Assembly (NCBI GenBank): GCA_023428135.1
Contig: JAEYZG010000010.1
Coordinates: forward strand, 186,001-250,000
Direction of reading: 5' to 3'
DNA from: Bacteroidota bacterium
GTDB lineage: Bacteria; Bacteroidota; Bacteroidia; Cytophagales; Cytophagaceae
DNA length: 64,000 nt
The notes under the pieces were generated by a model. The model saw only the letters and a program-made list of their open reading frames with translations, was not told the origin of the DNA and did no database searches. Shown piece after piece: positions 33,083-40,200 of this stretch (its first letter is position 1; every line of letters starts with the position of its first letter). A program made the translations under genes and the position numbers.

Positions 33083-33907
33083 TTAAATAGGTTTTTTAGT
33101 TTGAAATTGCTTAAGCTGCAATTCTTTTAACTCGTTTGTGAAAGCTCCAAATGCCTCTCCGGGATTTGTGTTTTTCATAAAATTTTCACCGATCAGAAAC
33201 CCTTCAAAGCCATATTCTTTCAACTGAAGTATAGTCTTTGCATCATGAATACCGCTCTCCGAGACTTTAATAAACCTATCCGGAATTTCTTCAGAAAGTT
33301 TATAAGAAGTTTCAAGGCTCACCTCAAACGTCTTTAAATTTCTGTTGTTTACGCCAATAGCATCAATTTCGTCCCAGTGATTGGCTTCCAGCTCTTCAAG
33401 GTCATGTACTTCCATCAACACTTCCATGTTAAGGCTTTTAGTAAATGCTGCGAGCGCTTTAAGTCTCTGAGGTTCCAGTACAGCAGCAATGAGGAGAATT
33501 ACATTTGCTCCCATAGATTTTGCTTCCAGAATCTGATACTCATCAATGATAAACTCTTTTCTCAGAATCGGACATTTGATTACATCTCTTGCATGAAGCA
33601 GATCTTCATCCGAACCACCGAAGAAATCAATGTCTGTCAAAACAGAAACAGCGCTTGCTCCGAAACAATCATAAGCAGAAACAACTTCTTCTACTGTAAC
33701 TTTATCATTGATTACGCCTTTAGAAGGAGACTTTCTTTTAAACTCTGCAATGATTCCTGTTCTTGATGGATCTGTAAGAAACTTTCTGAATGAAATATTA
33801 GGCAATTCAAAGTAAGCCGATTTTTCAAGCACACTTGCAGGAGTAAGCCTTTTTCTCTGCTCCACTTCCTTTATTTTGCGCTCGATGATTTTATCAAGTA
33901 TGTTCAT
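33083..33907 (-). CDS. trpC: Indole-3-glycerol phosphate synthase
   Basis: Ring closure of carboxyphenylamino-deoxyribulose phosphate to indole-3-glycerol phosphate. 274 residues, single-domain form (not fused to TrpF). Motifs: IIAEFKRKSPSKGVI (catalytic Lys, about 53), LTDIDFFGGSDEDL, ILRKEFIIDEYQI (second Lys), IGVNNRNLKTFEV and VSESGIHDAKTI. Starts 4 nt after the trpD stop. Confidence 0.97.
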   Translation of the reverse strand: MNILDKIIERKIKEVEQRKRLTPASVLEKSAYFELPNISFRKFLTDPSRTGIIAEFKRKSPSKGVINDKVTVEEVVSAYDCFGASAVSVLTDIDFFGGSDEDLLHARDVIKCPILRKEFIIDEYQILEAKSMGANVILLIAAVLEPQRLKALAAFTKSLNMEVLMEVHDLEELEANHWDEIDAIGVNNRNLKTFEVSLETSYKLSEEIPDRFIKVSESGIHDAKTILQLKEYGFEGFLIGENFMKNTNPGEAFGAFTNELKELQLKQFQTKKPI

Positions 33908-33911
33908 ATTC

Positions 33912-34904
33912 TTAATTCAGAGATAGTAATGTTTTAAAGGCACTCAAAGCTTTACCGGATTCAAGTGACTCTTTGGCAAGACCGATAGCATCTTCCAGGC
34001 TAAGCTCAGGCCTCGTGCACCAAATCGCCATTGCCGCATTTACAATGACAGCAGAGGTTTGTTCCTGTGTTGCCTCATTACACAATACATTCGTAAATAT
34101 TTTAGCTGAAGACTCAAGAGACTTTCCTGATGTCAAAGCTTCTGCCTTAACCCTACTGAAACCAATATCTTCCGGTCGAAGAATTGTCTCTCTTTTATTA
34201 CTAATGATCTTAAAAGCACCAGTAAGAGAAATTTCATCATAACCATCCAGTGAATGTAGTATGGTAAAGTTTTTACCTGTTTTCTGGTAAAGATAACCAT
34301 AAAGCCTTGCCAATTCAAGACTGAACACACCTACAAGCTGGTTTTGAGGAAATGCAGGATTAGACATTGGGCCGAGCATATTGAAAAAAGTTTTCACTCC
34401 CAGATCTTTCCTGATAGGACCAACATTTTTCATTGAAGGGTGGAAAAGTGGTGCATGCAGAATACATATTCCCGCCTTTTCTATCTGATTTCTCAGAGTG
34501 CTTATTTCATTGGTAAACTTATAACCAAAGTGCTCCATGATATTGGAAGATCCAACCCCTGAGGAAACACCGTAATTTCCATGCTTAGCAACTTTGACGC
34601 CGGCGCCTGCTACGACAAAAGATGCCAGCGTAGACACGTTAAACGTATCTTTACCATCTCCGCCAGTACCACATAGATCTATAGGATTGTATTCTGACAA
34701 ATCCGTTGCGAGACAAAGTTCGAGCATGGCATCCCTGAAGCCTTCCAGCTCTTCAACTGTAATACTGCGCATCATATAGACCGTCATGAAACATGCCATC
34801 TGGCTATGGTTTACGCGGCCCATTGTAATATCTGTCAGAGCTTGTTTCGCAGTATCTTTGCTCAGACTTTTTTGTTCCAGTAGCTGAAGAATAATATCTT
34901 TCAT
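33912..34904 (-). CDS. trpD: Anthranilate phosphoribosyltransferase
   Basis: Transfers the phosphoribosyl group of PRPP to anthranilate. 330 residues, single-domain form (glutamine amidotransferase is the separate trpG). Characteristic DLCGTGGDGKDTFNVSTLASFV (about 78-98), KHGNYGVSSGVGSSNIMEHFG, and HAPLFHPSMKNVGPIRKDLGVKTFFN LGP region. Starts 12 nt after trpG. Confidence 0.97.
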   Translation of the reverse strand: MKDIILQLLEQKSLSKDTAKQALTDITMGRVNHSQMACFMTVYMMRSITVEELEGFRDAMLELCLATDLSEYNPIDLCGTGGDGKDTFNVSTLASFVVAGAGVKVAKHGNYGVSSGVGSSNIMEHFGYKFTNEISTLRNQIEKAGICILHAPLFHPSMKNVGPIRKDLGVKTFFNMLGPMSNPAFPQNQLVGVFSLELARLYGYLYQKTGKNFTILHSLDGYDEISLTGAFKIISNKRETILRPEDIGFSRVKAEALTSGKSLESSAKIFTNVLCNEATQEQTSAVIVNAAMAIWCTRPELSLEDAIGLAKESLESGKALSAFKTLLSLN

Positions 34905-34916
34905 TATAAAATCGGA

Positions 34917-35486
34917 TTAACCGTTTAACCAATTTTTCATAATCCCTTTGCCATTTTCCGTAAGAACAGATTCAGGATGAAACTGCACACCTCTTACCTT
35001 GTACCTCTTGTGTCTAAGGGCCATTATATTGCCCTTCTCATCAGCTGCTGTCACCTCAATCTGATCAAGATTACTATTTGGGTCCACGGCCCATGAATGA
35101 TATCTTCCACACATAAACTCTTGAGGAAGGCCATCAAAAATGTAGTCAGAAACGCAAATTCTTGTTTTGATAGCAAGTCCATGATATACCTGATCAAGAT
35201 TAATAAGGCTTGCTCCATAGACTTCCCCTATTCCCTGATGACCGAGGCATACACCGAAAATATCTTTTTCAGCGCCATATTTCCTGACTATTTCCTGTAA
35301 AATCCCCGCTTCTGAAGGAACACCGGGACCAGGGGAAAGCAGAATTTTATCAAAATTCTTAACCTCATCGATGGAAATTTTATCGTTACGATGAATTTCC
35401 ATATTTGAACCAAAGCCTAACTCCTTTATGATATGAACTATGTTATATACAAAAGAATCGTAATTGTCTAAAACTAAAAGGCGCAT
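34917..35486 (-). CDS. trpG: Anthranilate synthase component II (glutamine amidotransferase)
   Basis: Supplies ammonia from glutamine to TrpE. 189 residues, class I amidotransferase: LDNYDSFVYNI at the N terminus, LSPGPGVPSEAG, the catalytic Cys in FGVCLGHQGIGE (about 80) and the His-Glu pair in GVQFHPESVLTENG near the C terminus. Location between trpE (5 nt gap) and trpD supports the tryptophan rather than the folate (PabA) role, though dual use is possible. Confidence 0.96.
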   Translation of the reverse strand: MRLLVLDNYDSFVYNIVHIIKELGFGSNMEIHRNDKISIDEVKNFDKILLSPGPGVPSEAGILQEIVRKYGAEKDIFGVCLGHQGIGEVYGASLINLDQVYHGLAIKTRICVSDYIFDGLPQEFMCGRYHSWAVDPNSNLDQIEVTAADEKGNIMALRHKRYKVRGVQFHPESVLTENGKGIMKNWLNG

Positions 35487-35491
35487 AGTAC

Positions 35492-36898
35492 TTATATTTC
35501 TTTAGCTAGTTTAATTGCAGTGCGCAGAGCAAGCAATTTGTTATTTACTTCATTTAATTCACTTTGCAATTCGGATTTTGCAACTACTCCTGCTCCTGCC
35601 TGATAATACAGATGATTGTTTTTACTCAGGAAAGAACGGATCATGATAGCATGGTTAAAATCTCCGTTAAAGGAAAGCAGCCCGATACACCCACCGTAAT
35701 ATCCTCTGTTTCCATTCTCAAATCTGTTGATCAGATTCATCGCCATATGTTTGGGTGCACCTGAAAGAGTCCCAGCAGGGAACGTATCAGCCACGAGGCT
35801 TAACGATGATTTATCACCCTCCAATACACCAGTTACTTTAGAAACAAGGTGAATAACGTGCGAATAATATTGTATTTCTTTAAATGTTTCTACTGAAACC
35901 TCTTTTCCACTGCGGCTCAAATCATTACGAGCAAGGTCGACAAGCATCACATGTTCTGAGTTTTCTTTAGGATCGTCAAAAAGTTTTCTTGCCAGCTCAG
36001 CATCATGATCATCGTTTCCGGTTCTTTTAAAAGTCCCGGCAATCGGGTAAATACTTGCTTTTCCGTTTTTAATAACGATTTGCGCCTCAGGACTGGAGCC
36101 GAAAATTTTGAAACTTCCGTAATCGAAATAAAAGAGGTAGGGAGAAGGATTTACAGATCTTAAAGCTCTGTAAACATTGAATTCATCGCCGGTATAACTT
36201 TGTGAAAATCTCCTGGAAAGTACTATTTGAAAAACATCACCTCTGTAGCAGTGATCAATTCCTTTCTTTATGACATCAAGGAATTCTGCATCTGTGAAAT
36301 TAGATATTTCGTCATCACAGGGAAAAAATTTGTATGAAGCAAAATTCTTATTTATCAGGAGAGACTCTACCTGATCGAGTCCTGAACATTGGTCGTTGTA
36401 ACAGTGCTCAAAAATAAACAGCTCATTTTTGAAGTGATTGATAACAATCACATACTGGTACACATGGTAAAGAATTTCTGGAATTTTTCTGTCTTCAGAT
36501 TCGAATGTCTTTATCTCCAGGTCTTCGAAATACCTGACAGAATCATAAGCTATATAACCGAATAACCCATTGTTGTTAAAATTAAACGGACTTTTTTCAG
36601 TCTCAAAAGAGCTTTTGAAACTTTCTAATGCACTCAAAACCTGAGCTCTGTCCGAAATTTTTACTGACTTCGAAGTTTTGTCAGGATATTCAGTAATGAT
36701 GTTTCCATCCGAAACCTCAAATTTTGCCAAAGGGCTGCAGCAGATGTATGAAAAGCTGTTCTCATTGCTATGATAATCCGAGCTTTCCAGCAGAATACTG
36801 TTTGCAAATTTATCTCTGACTTTAAGGTAAATACTCACTGGAGTAATCGTATCTGCCAGTAGTTTTTTGTATGTTGTTGTAAGTCTGTATTGTGCCAT
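35492..36898 (-). CDS. trpE: Anthranilate synthase component I
   Basis: Converts chorismate to anthranilate with ammonia from TrpG; first step of tryptophan synthesis. 468 residues. The N-terminal ILLESSDYH segment (about 36-42) is the tryptophan feedback-binding motif, so allosteric inhibition is probably retained. Catalytic region: FQIVLSRRFSQ, GSSPEAQIVIKNGKASIYPIAGTFKR, DDPKENSEHVMLVDLARNDL, TFPAGTLSGAPKHMAM and YYGGCIGLLSF. It is the first structural gene, 28 nt after the attenuator terminator. Confidence 0.97.
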   Translation of the reverse strand: MAQYRLTTTYKKLLADTITPVSIYLKVRDKFANSILLESSDYHSNENSFSYICCSPLAKFEVSDGNIITEYPDKTSKSVKISDRAQVLSALESFKSSFETEKSPFNFNNNGLFGYIAYDSVRYFEDLEIKTFESEDRKIPEILYHVYQYVIVINHFKNELFIFEHCYNDQCSGLDQVESLLINKNFASYKFFPCDDEISNFTDAEFLDVIKKGIDHCYRGDVFQIVLSRRFSQSYTGDEFNVYRALRSVNPSPYLFYFDYGSFKIFGSSPEAQIVIKNGKASIYPIAGTFKRTGNDDHDAELARKLFDDPKENSEHVMLVDLARNDLSRSGKEVSVETFKEIQYYSHVIHLVSKVTGVLEGDKSSLSLVADTFPAGTLSGAPKHMAMNLINRFENGNRGYYGGCIGLLSFNGDFNHAIMIRSFLSKNNHLYYQAGAGVVAKSELQSELNEVNNKLLALRTAIKLAKEI

Positions 36899-36925
36899 TT
36901 GAAATTTTACCCCTATTTTAAAACT

Positions 36926-36960
36926 AAAAAAGCTTGCCGTTGTTGAACAGCAAGCCTCTT
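36926..36960 (-). terminator. Intrinsic terminator of the trp attenuator
   Basis: On the minus strand GGCTTGC pairs with GCAAGC across a loop containing TTCAACAACG, followed by TTTTTT. It lies about 32 nt after the trpL stop and 28 nt before trpE. The loop shares TCAACAAC with the leu attenuator terminator. Confidence 0.88.
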
Positions 36961-36991
36961 TTTATATTTTATATATACATAAACCTTGTGT

Positions 36992-37045
36992 TCACATTTC
37001 CCTAGAAATGCTCCACCACCAGCCATTATGTACGTTTAACTTCAT
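36992..37045 (-). CDS. trpL: trp operon leader peptide (attenuator)
   Basis: A 17-codon ORF with ATG at 37045 and TGA at 36994-36992, encoding MKLNVHNGWWWSISREM. Three consecutive TGG codons (37021-37013) in such a short ORF, followed by a terminator and trpE, are the hallmark of ribosome-mediated trp attenuation: stalling at the Trp codons should allow read-through into trpE. A Bacteroidetes-type promoter lies 20-51 nt upstream. Too short for ordinary gene finding. Confidence 0.93.
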   Translation of the reverse strand: MKLNVHNGWWWSISREM

Positions 37046-37064
37046 GTTTTTATCGACGAACGCC

Positions 37065-37096
37065 CAAAGTAATTGATAATTTTCCGAAAGTCCAAA
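37065..37096 (-). promoter_or_regulatory. Candidate trp operon promoter
   Basis: The minus strand has TTTG (37096-37093), 20 nt, then TTACTTTG (37072-37065), which fits the Bacteroidetes -33 TTTG / -7 TAnnTTTG pattern with one mismatch. Transcription would start about 13 nt before the trpL ATG. Confidence 0.62.
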
Positions 37097-37140
37097 ATTT
37101 AACCAAAAAATATTGCATTAACTAATCCCAATCGTTTTGC

Positions 37141-37148
37141 TATCTTTG
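37141..37148 (+). promoter_or_regulatory. Candidate -7 element of lysA
   Basis: TATCTTTG, an exact TAnnTTTG match, 19 nt before the preferred lysA ATG. A TTG at 37113-37115 is somewhat too far (25 nt) for a standard -33 element. It lies back to back with the trp promoter. Confidence 0.5.
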
Positions 37149-37166
37149 TACTTCATAAATACTACT

Positions 37167-38399
37167 ATGTTGCTCAAAGAGGTCAATTATCAGATTCAGG
37201 GTGTTGAATTAGCCGAAATTGCAAAAGAGTTCGGTTCCCCTGTTTATGTTTACGATGCGGAAAAAATCCTTTCGCAGTTTCAAAGGTTAAAAAATGCTTT
37301 TTCTGGTGTCAATTTAAAAATAAAATACGCTGCAAAAGCTCTGACCAATCAGGCCATCCTTAAACTTTTGAATAAAGCCGGCTCAGGGATAGATGTAGTT
37401 AGTTTGCAGGAGCTGGAGCTGGGCCTTTTAGCAGGCTTCACTGCAAAAGACATTATGTTTACTCCTAACTGTGTTGCTTATGAAGAAATTCAGGCCGGGG
37501 TAAAAAAAGGCGTCACCATCAACCTTGACAATCTACCTTTTCTAGAAAAGTTCGGTAAAGAATTTGGCTCTTCAGTACCCTGCTGCATAAGAATCAATCC
37601 TCATATAGATGCGGGCGGAAATGTAAAAATCATGACTGGCCATAAGGAATCTAAATTTGGTATCTCCATAGAGCAGTTTCCTGAAATCCTGAATATAGTT
37701 TCAAAATACAATCTTGATATAATCGGACTGCATATCCACAGTGGTTCTGACTTTAAAAGTGCAGATGCATTTGTAAAAGCAGCTGATATTCTTTTTGATC
37801 TTTCTAATAACTTCAAAAACCTTCGTTTCCTTGACTTCGGAAGCGGTTTTAAAGTGGCCTATAAAGAAGGCGACTATACAACCGACATAGCAGAACTTGG
37901 AGAAAAGATGTCTTCTTCATTTCAGCAATTCTGCAAAAAATATGGCAGAGAACTGGAACTATGGTTTGAGCCAGGTAAGTTTCTTGTGAGCGAATCCGGA
38001 TATTTGTTGGTTCAGACAAATGTTGTAAAAGAAACTCCCGACCTGACTTTTGTCGGTGTCAATTCAGGTTTAAATCACCTGATCCGTCCAATGATGTATG
38101 GTGCTTATCACAGCATTGTAAATATCTCTAACCCTTCAGGAGTTGAGAAGCCTTATAATGTAGTAGGGTATATCTGCGAAACAGACACGTTCGGATCCGG
38201 ATTAGTGTTAAATGATGTTCGTGAAGGGGATATTCTTGCTATTAAAAATGCGGGAGCTTACGGTTTCAGCATGAGTTCTAACTATAACTCAAGATTCAGA
38301 CCTGCTGAGGTGCTTGTTTACAAAGGCAAGGCACATCTCATCAGAAAAAGAGAAACGATGGAAGATTTGCTGAGAAATCAGGTGAATATAGAGCTTTAA
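37167..38399 (+). CDS. lysA: Diaminopimelate decarboxylase
   Basis: PLP enzyme that decarboxylates meso-diaminopimelate to lysine, the last step of lysine synthesis. 410 residues from the ATG at 37167; a TTG at 37137 would add ten residues but lies upstream of the candidate -7 element, so it is rejected. Alanine-racemase-type barrel with the PLP lysine in KIKYAAKALTN, HIHSGSDF, the Gly-rich DFGSGF, EPGKFLVSESG, and GYICETDTFGSG (the CEx.D dimer-interface motif). Transcribed divergently from the trp operon; a decayed partial copy lies 1.4 kb downstream. Confidence 0.95.
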   Translation: MLLKEVNYQIQGVELAEIAKEFGSPVYVYDAEKILSQFQRLKNAFSGVNLKIKYAAKALTNQAILKLLNKAGSGIDVVSLQELELGLLAGFTAKDIMFTPNCVAYEEIQAGVKKGVTINLDNLPFLEKFGKEFGSSVPCCIRINPHIDAGGNVKIMTGHKESKFGISIEQFPEILNIVSKYNLDIIGLHIHSGSDFKSADAFVKAADILFDLSNNFKNLRFLDFGSGFKVAYKEGDYTTDIAELGEKMSSSFQQFCKKYGRELELWFEPGKFLVSESGYLLVQTNVVKETPDLTFVGVNSGLNHLIRPMMYGAYHSIVNISNPSGVEKPYNVVGYICETDTFGSGLVLNDVREGDILAIKNAGAYGFSMSSNYNSRFRPAEVLVYKGKAHLIRKRETMEDLLRNQVNIEL

Positions 38400-38406
38400 G
38401 AAAAAA

Positions 38407-38435
38407 AGAGGCTGTCTGAAAAGGGCAGCCTTTTT
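38407..38435 (+). terminator. Terminator of lysA
   Basis: AGGCTG and CAGCCT arms around a short loop, followed by TTTTT, beginning about 8 nt after the lysA stop. Confidence 0.75.
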
Positions 38436-38543
38436 AGTCACATATCTTTGAAAACAATCCAACCCTAAGATTTCAACACCATTATTATTTGAGGAACCAG
38501 ATTAAAAAATAAAGTAGCAATAAATATTCCCTTCTTTGCAAAT

Positions 38544-39236
38544 TTAACCCAAGTCCTCTATTTGTTTAAGTTTTTCAATTATTAGTTCTCTCCTTTCTTT
38601 TGCGATATATGGGTTTAAATGGCAATCTATAATTTCATTCCTTGATGGATGAGAAAGTATTTTAGTGCTCATTTCTTTTAAAAAAAACTGAACATCTTTC
38701 TCGGCTTTAGTAATGTCCTCATAGACGTTAAGGTTATTGTCAATAATATAAATTATATCTTCGAAATCATGACTCATTCTTGGGTCACTGCCCCGACTAT
38801 TAAATGCTTCCCATTTTGTTGCTAAAAACAAACTTACAGGCAATATCCTTATTTTAGTGGCTCCAACACTTTCATAGTATGCCTTTTCAAACCCTGGTTT
38901 TAGCCATTTATTTGTTGGTCCGAGCGGTGTAGATTCATAAGGTATAAAATCAATTAAAATTCCTTCATGCGTAAATCGATACATAATTTTTTCAGCAGCA
39001 GCTGGATAAATTTTCTTAGACGCAAGTTGTTCTCTTAATTGATCCATTTGAGCATAGGAACTAACTTTTACAGAAACATCAATATCTTTTGTTGGACGAG
39101 GTTGTTCTGCACCTTCCTCTGTAACATACAGACTTATAATCGCACCGCCTACATAAATCACTTCATCATTTAGCTCACCTAAAGCAAAGGCAACCCTCTC
39201 AACTATCCTTAAATTGTGAGCTTGATTTTTAAGCAT
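38544..39236 (-). CDS. Nucleotidyltransferase, putative AbiEii-like toxin
   Basis: 230 residues, soluble. An N-terminal nucleotidyltransferase core is visible: VIYVGGAIISLYV (GG motif, about 25-37), PTKDIDVSV (the DxD metal pair, about 49-57) and GILIDFIPYES (third Asp, about 92). The C-terminal part has FLATKWEAFNSRG...MSHDFEDIIYIID, recalling the K...R...D(F)xD pattern of AbiEii/MNT-type enzymes. Its ATG overlaps the end of the upstream winged-helix gene by 8 nt (ATGCTTAA), so the two are translationally coupled. By analogy with AbiE-type pairs it is a candidate toxin that modifies nucleic acid or protein with NMP, but no activity is established. Confidence 0.78.
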   Translation of the reverse strand: MLKNQAHNLRIVERVAFALGELNDEVIYVGGAIISLYVTEEGAEQPRPTKDIDVSVKVSSYAQMDQLREQLASKKIYPAAAEKIMYRFTHEGILIDFIPYESTPLGPTNKWLKPGFEKAYYESVGATKIRILPVSLFLATKWEAFNSRGSDPRMSHDFEDIIYIIDNNLNVYEDITKAEKDVQFFLKEMSTKILSHPSRNEIIDCHLNPYIAKERRELIIEKLKQIEDLG

Positions 39237-39747
39237 ATTCTATTCTTTCTCTCAAGATATCAAAAGCTATTTGCTGCTCTCTTACTTTGCCAATCCTTAT
39301 TGCATCAGTTAAAGCCATTAACTCATAGAAATTACTGTCCTTAAGGCATGCCTCTGGAATTTTAGGATGCAATGGTTCTATGGCTTGCCCTCTAACGTTT
39401 CCCTTTGCGAAAGGCCAAACAAACTGCTCTTCGCTCATTATTTCTCTATTTAAAGGTGGGGCAGAATGAGCTGTTCCAATACCTCTAGTCAAAGCTCCCG
39501 CCTGTTGGGGGAATACATATTTTAAACCTGATTTCAAAAAATCCAATAAGGCCAGTTTATTGATTGTTTTCTTATCGCTACTAATTAGTCCTCCAATATA
39601 AGATCTATTTATACTTTCACTTATTTCACTTGCACTTATTTCTAACTCATATGCTAAGTCTTTCATGTACCAGCTTTGGTGTCCTTTACTAACTATTTTT
39701 AGTAAAATTACAACATCATGCGGTCGCATTCCGCTGTGTTTTTTCAT
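39229..39747 (-). CDS. Winged-helix DNA-binding protein, putative antitoxin/autoregulator
   Basis: 172 residues. The N-terminal ~75 residues form a winged helix: MRPHDVVILLKIV, then YMKDLAYELEISASEISESINRSYIGGLI as the helix-turn-helix. The C-terminal half (GIGTAHSAPPLNREIM, FVWPFAKGNVRGQAIEPLHP and a helical tail LTDAIRIGKVREQQIAFDIL) looks like a conserved domain of its own but I cannot name it. The gene overlaps the nucleotidyltransferase gene and has a palindrome in its promoter, so it probably represses its own operon and may neutralise the partner. An ordinary transcription factor role is the alternative. Confidence 0.78.
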   Translation of the reverse strand: MKKHSGMRPHDVVILLKIVSKGHQSWYMKDLAYELEISASEISESINRSYIGGLISSDKKTINKLALLDFLKSGLKYVFPQQAGALTRGIGTAHSAPPLNREIMSEEQFVWPFAKGNVRGQAIEPLHPKIPEACLKDSNFYELMALTDAIRIGKVREQQIAFDILRERIEYA

Positions 39748-39772
39748 ATAAGCTATCCTCTTGTTTCATAAA

Positions 39773-39780
39773 CAAATATA
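39773..39780 (-). promoter_or_regulatory. -7 promoter element of the winged-helix/nucleotidyltransferase operon
   Basis: The minus strand reads TATATTTG, an exact TAnnTTTG match, 25 nt before the ATG at 39747. The ribosome-binding stretch AGAGGATAG follows. The palindromic operator lies just upstream, in the -33 region. Confidence 0.6.
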
Positions 39781-39786
39781 CAAAAC

Positions 39787-39807
39787 AATTCGCAATTCGC
39801 GAATTGC
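39787..39807. promoter_or_regulatory. Palindromic operator upstream of the winged-helix gene
   Basis: GCAATTCGCGAATTGC (39792-39807) is a perfect 16-bp palindrome. A further AATTCGC half-site at 39787-39793 makes two tandem half-sites and one inverted half-site. It lies 7-34 nt upstream of the -7 element, where a bound dimer would block RNA polymerase, so it is the likely binding site of the winged-helix protein. Confidence 0.65.
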
Positions 39808-39843
39808 AAACAAATATTTGAAGAGTTTCTTACTGTTACACAA

Positions 39844-40025
39844 TAAATATCTATAATCATTCAGGTGTTGAAAAACCTTACAACGTAGTAGGAAACAATT
39901 ACGAAATAGATACATCTGCGTAACAGACACATTCGGATCCGGACTAATGACGAATGAAGTTCGCGAAGGGGATATAAATGTATGTTAAAAAATGCCAACG
40001 AAATTTTAAGATTCGGATAAAAGAA
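39844..40025 (+). pseudogene. Decayed partial copy of lysA
   Basis: The stretch parallels lysA from about 38133 onward: TAAATATCT, TTCAGGTGTTGAAAAACCTTA, CATTCGGATCCGGA, GTTCGCGAAGGGGATAT and AAGATTCGGA each have a counterpart in lysA in the same order, with clear base substitutions. It contains a 17-nt insertion, an in-frame-breaking TAA and an internal deletion, so it cannot encode protein. Same orientation as lysA, about 1.5 kb downstream. It marks an old duplication or a recombination with a foreign lysA allele. Confidence 0.82.
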
Positions 40026-40200
40026 AATTATAAATGGAAATATAAGATATCAAATGGATCCAAAGAGGCATGTTAAGCTAATTTCTAATTTTAACCTATA
40101 ATAATTAAATTAAAAACAGATAATGCAAAAAAACTAATAAATCGATAGTATGATGTAGAAAAAAGCTTAATTTAAATGACTGTAATATAAGTAGAGCATT

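Noticed and set aside
34917..36898. pabAB (folate) instead of trpGE
   Set aside because: Context of trpD, C, F, B, A, the Trp leader peptide and the LLES motif of TrpE support tryptophan synthesis.
37137..37166. Longer lysA start at TTG 37137
   Set aside because: It lies upstream of the TATCTTTG -7 element, so it would not be in the mRNA; the ATG at 37167 is preferred.
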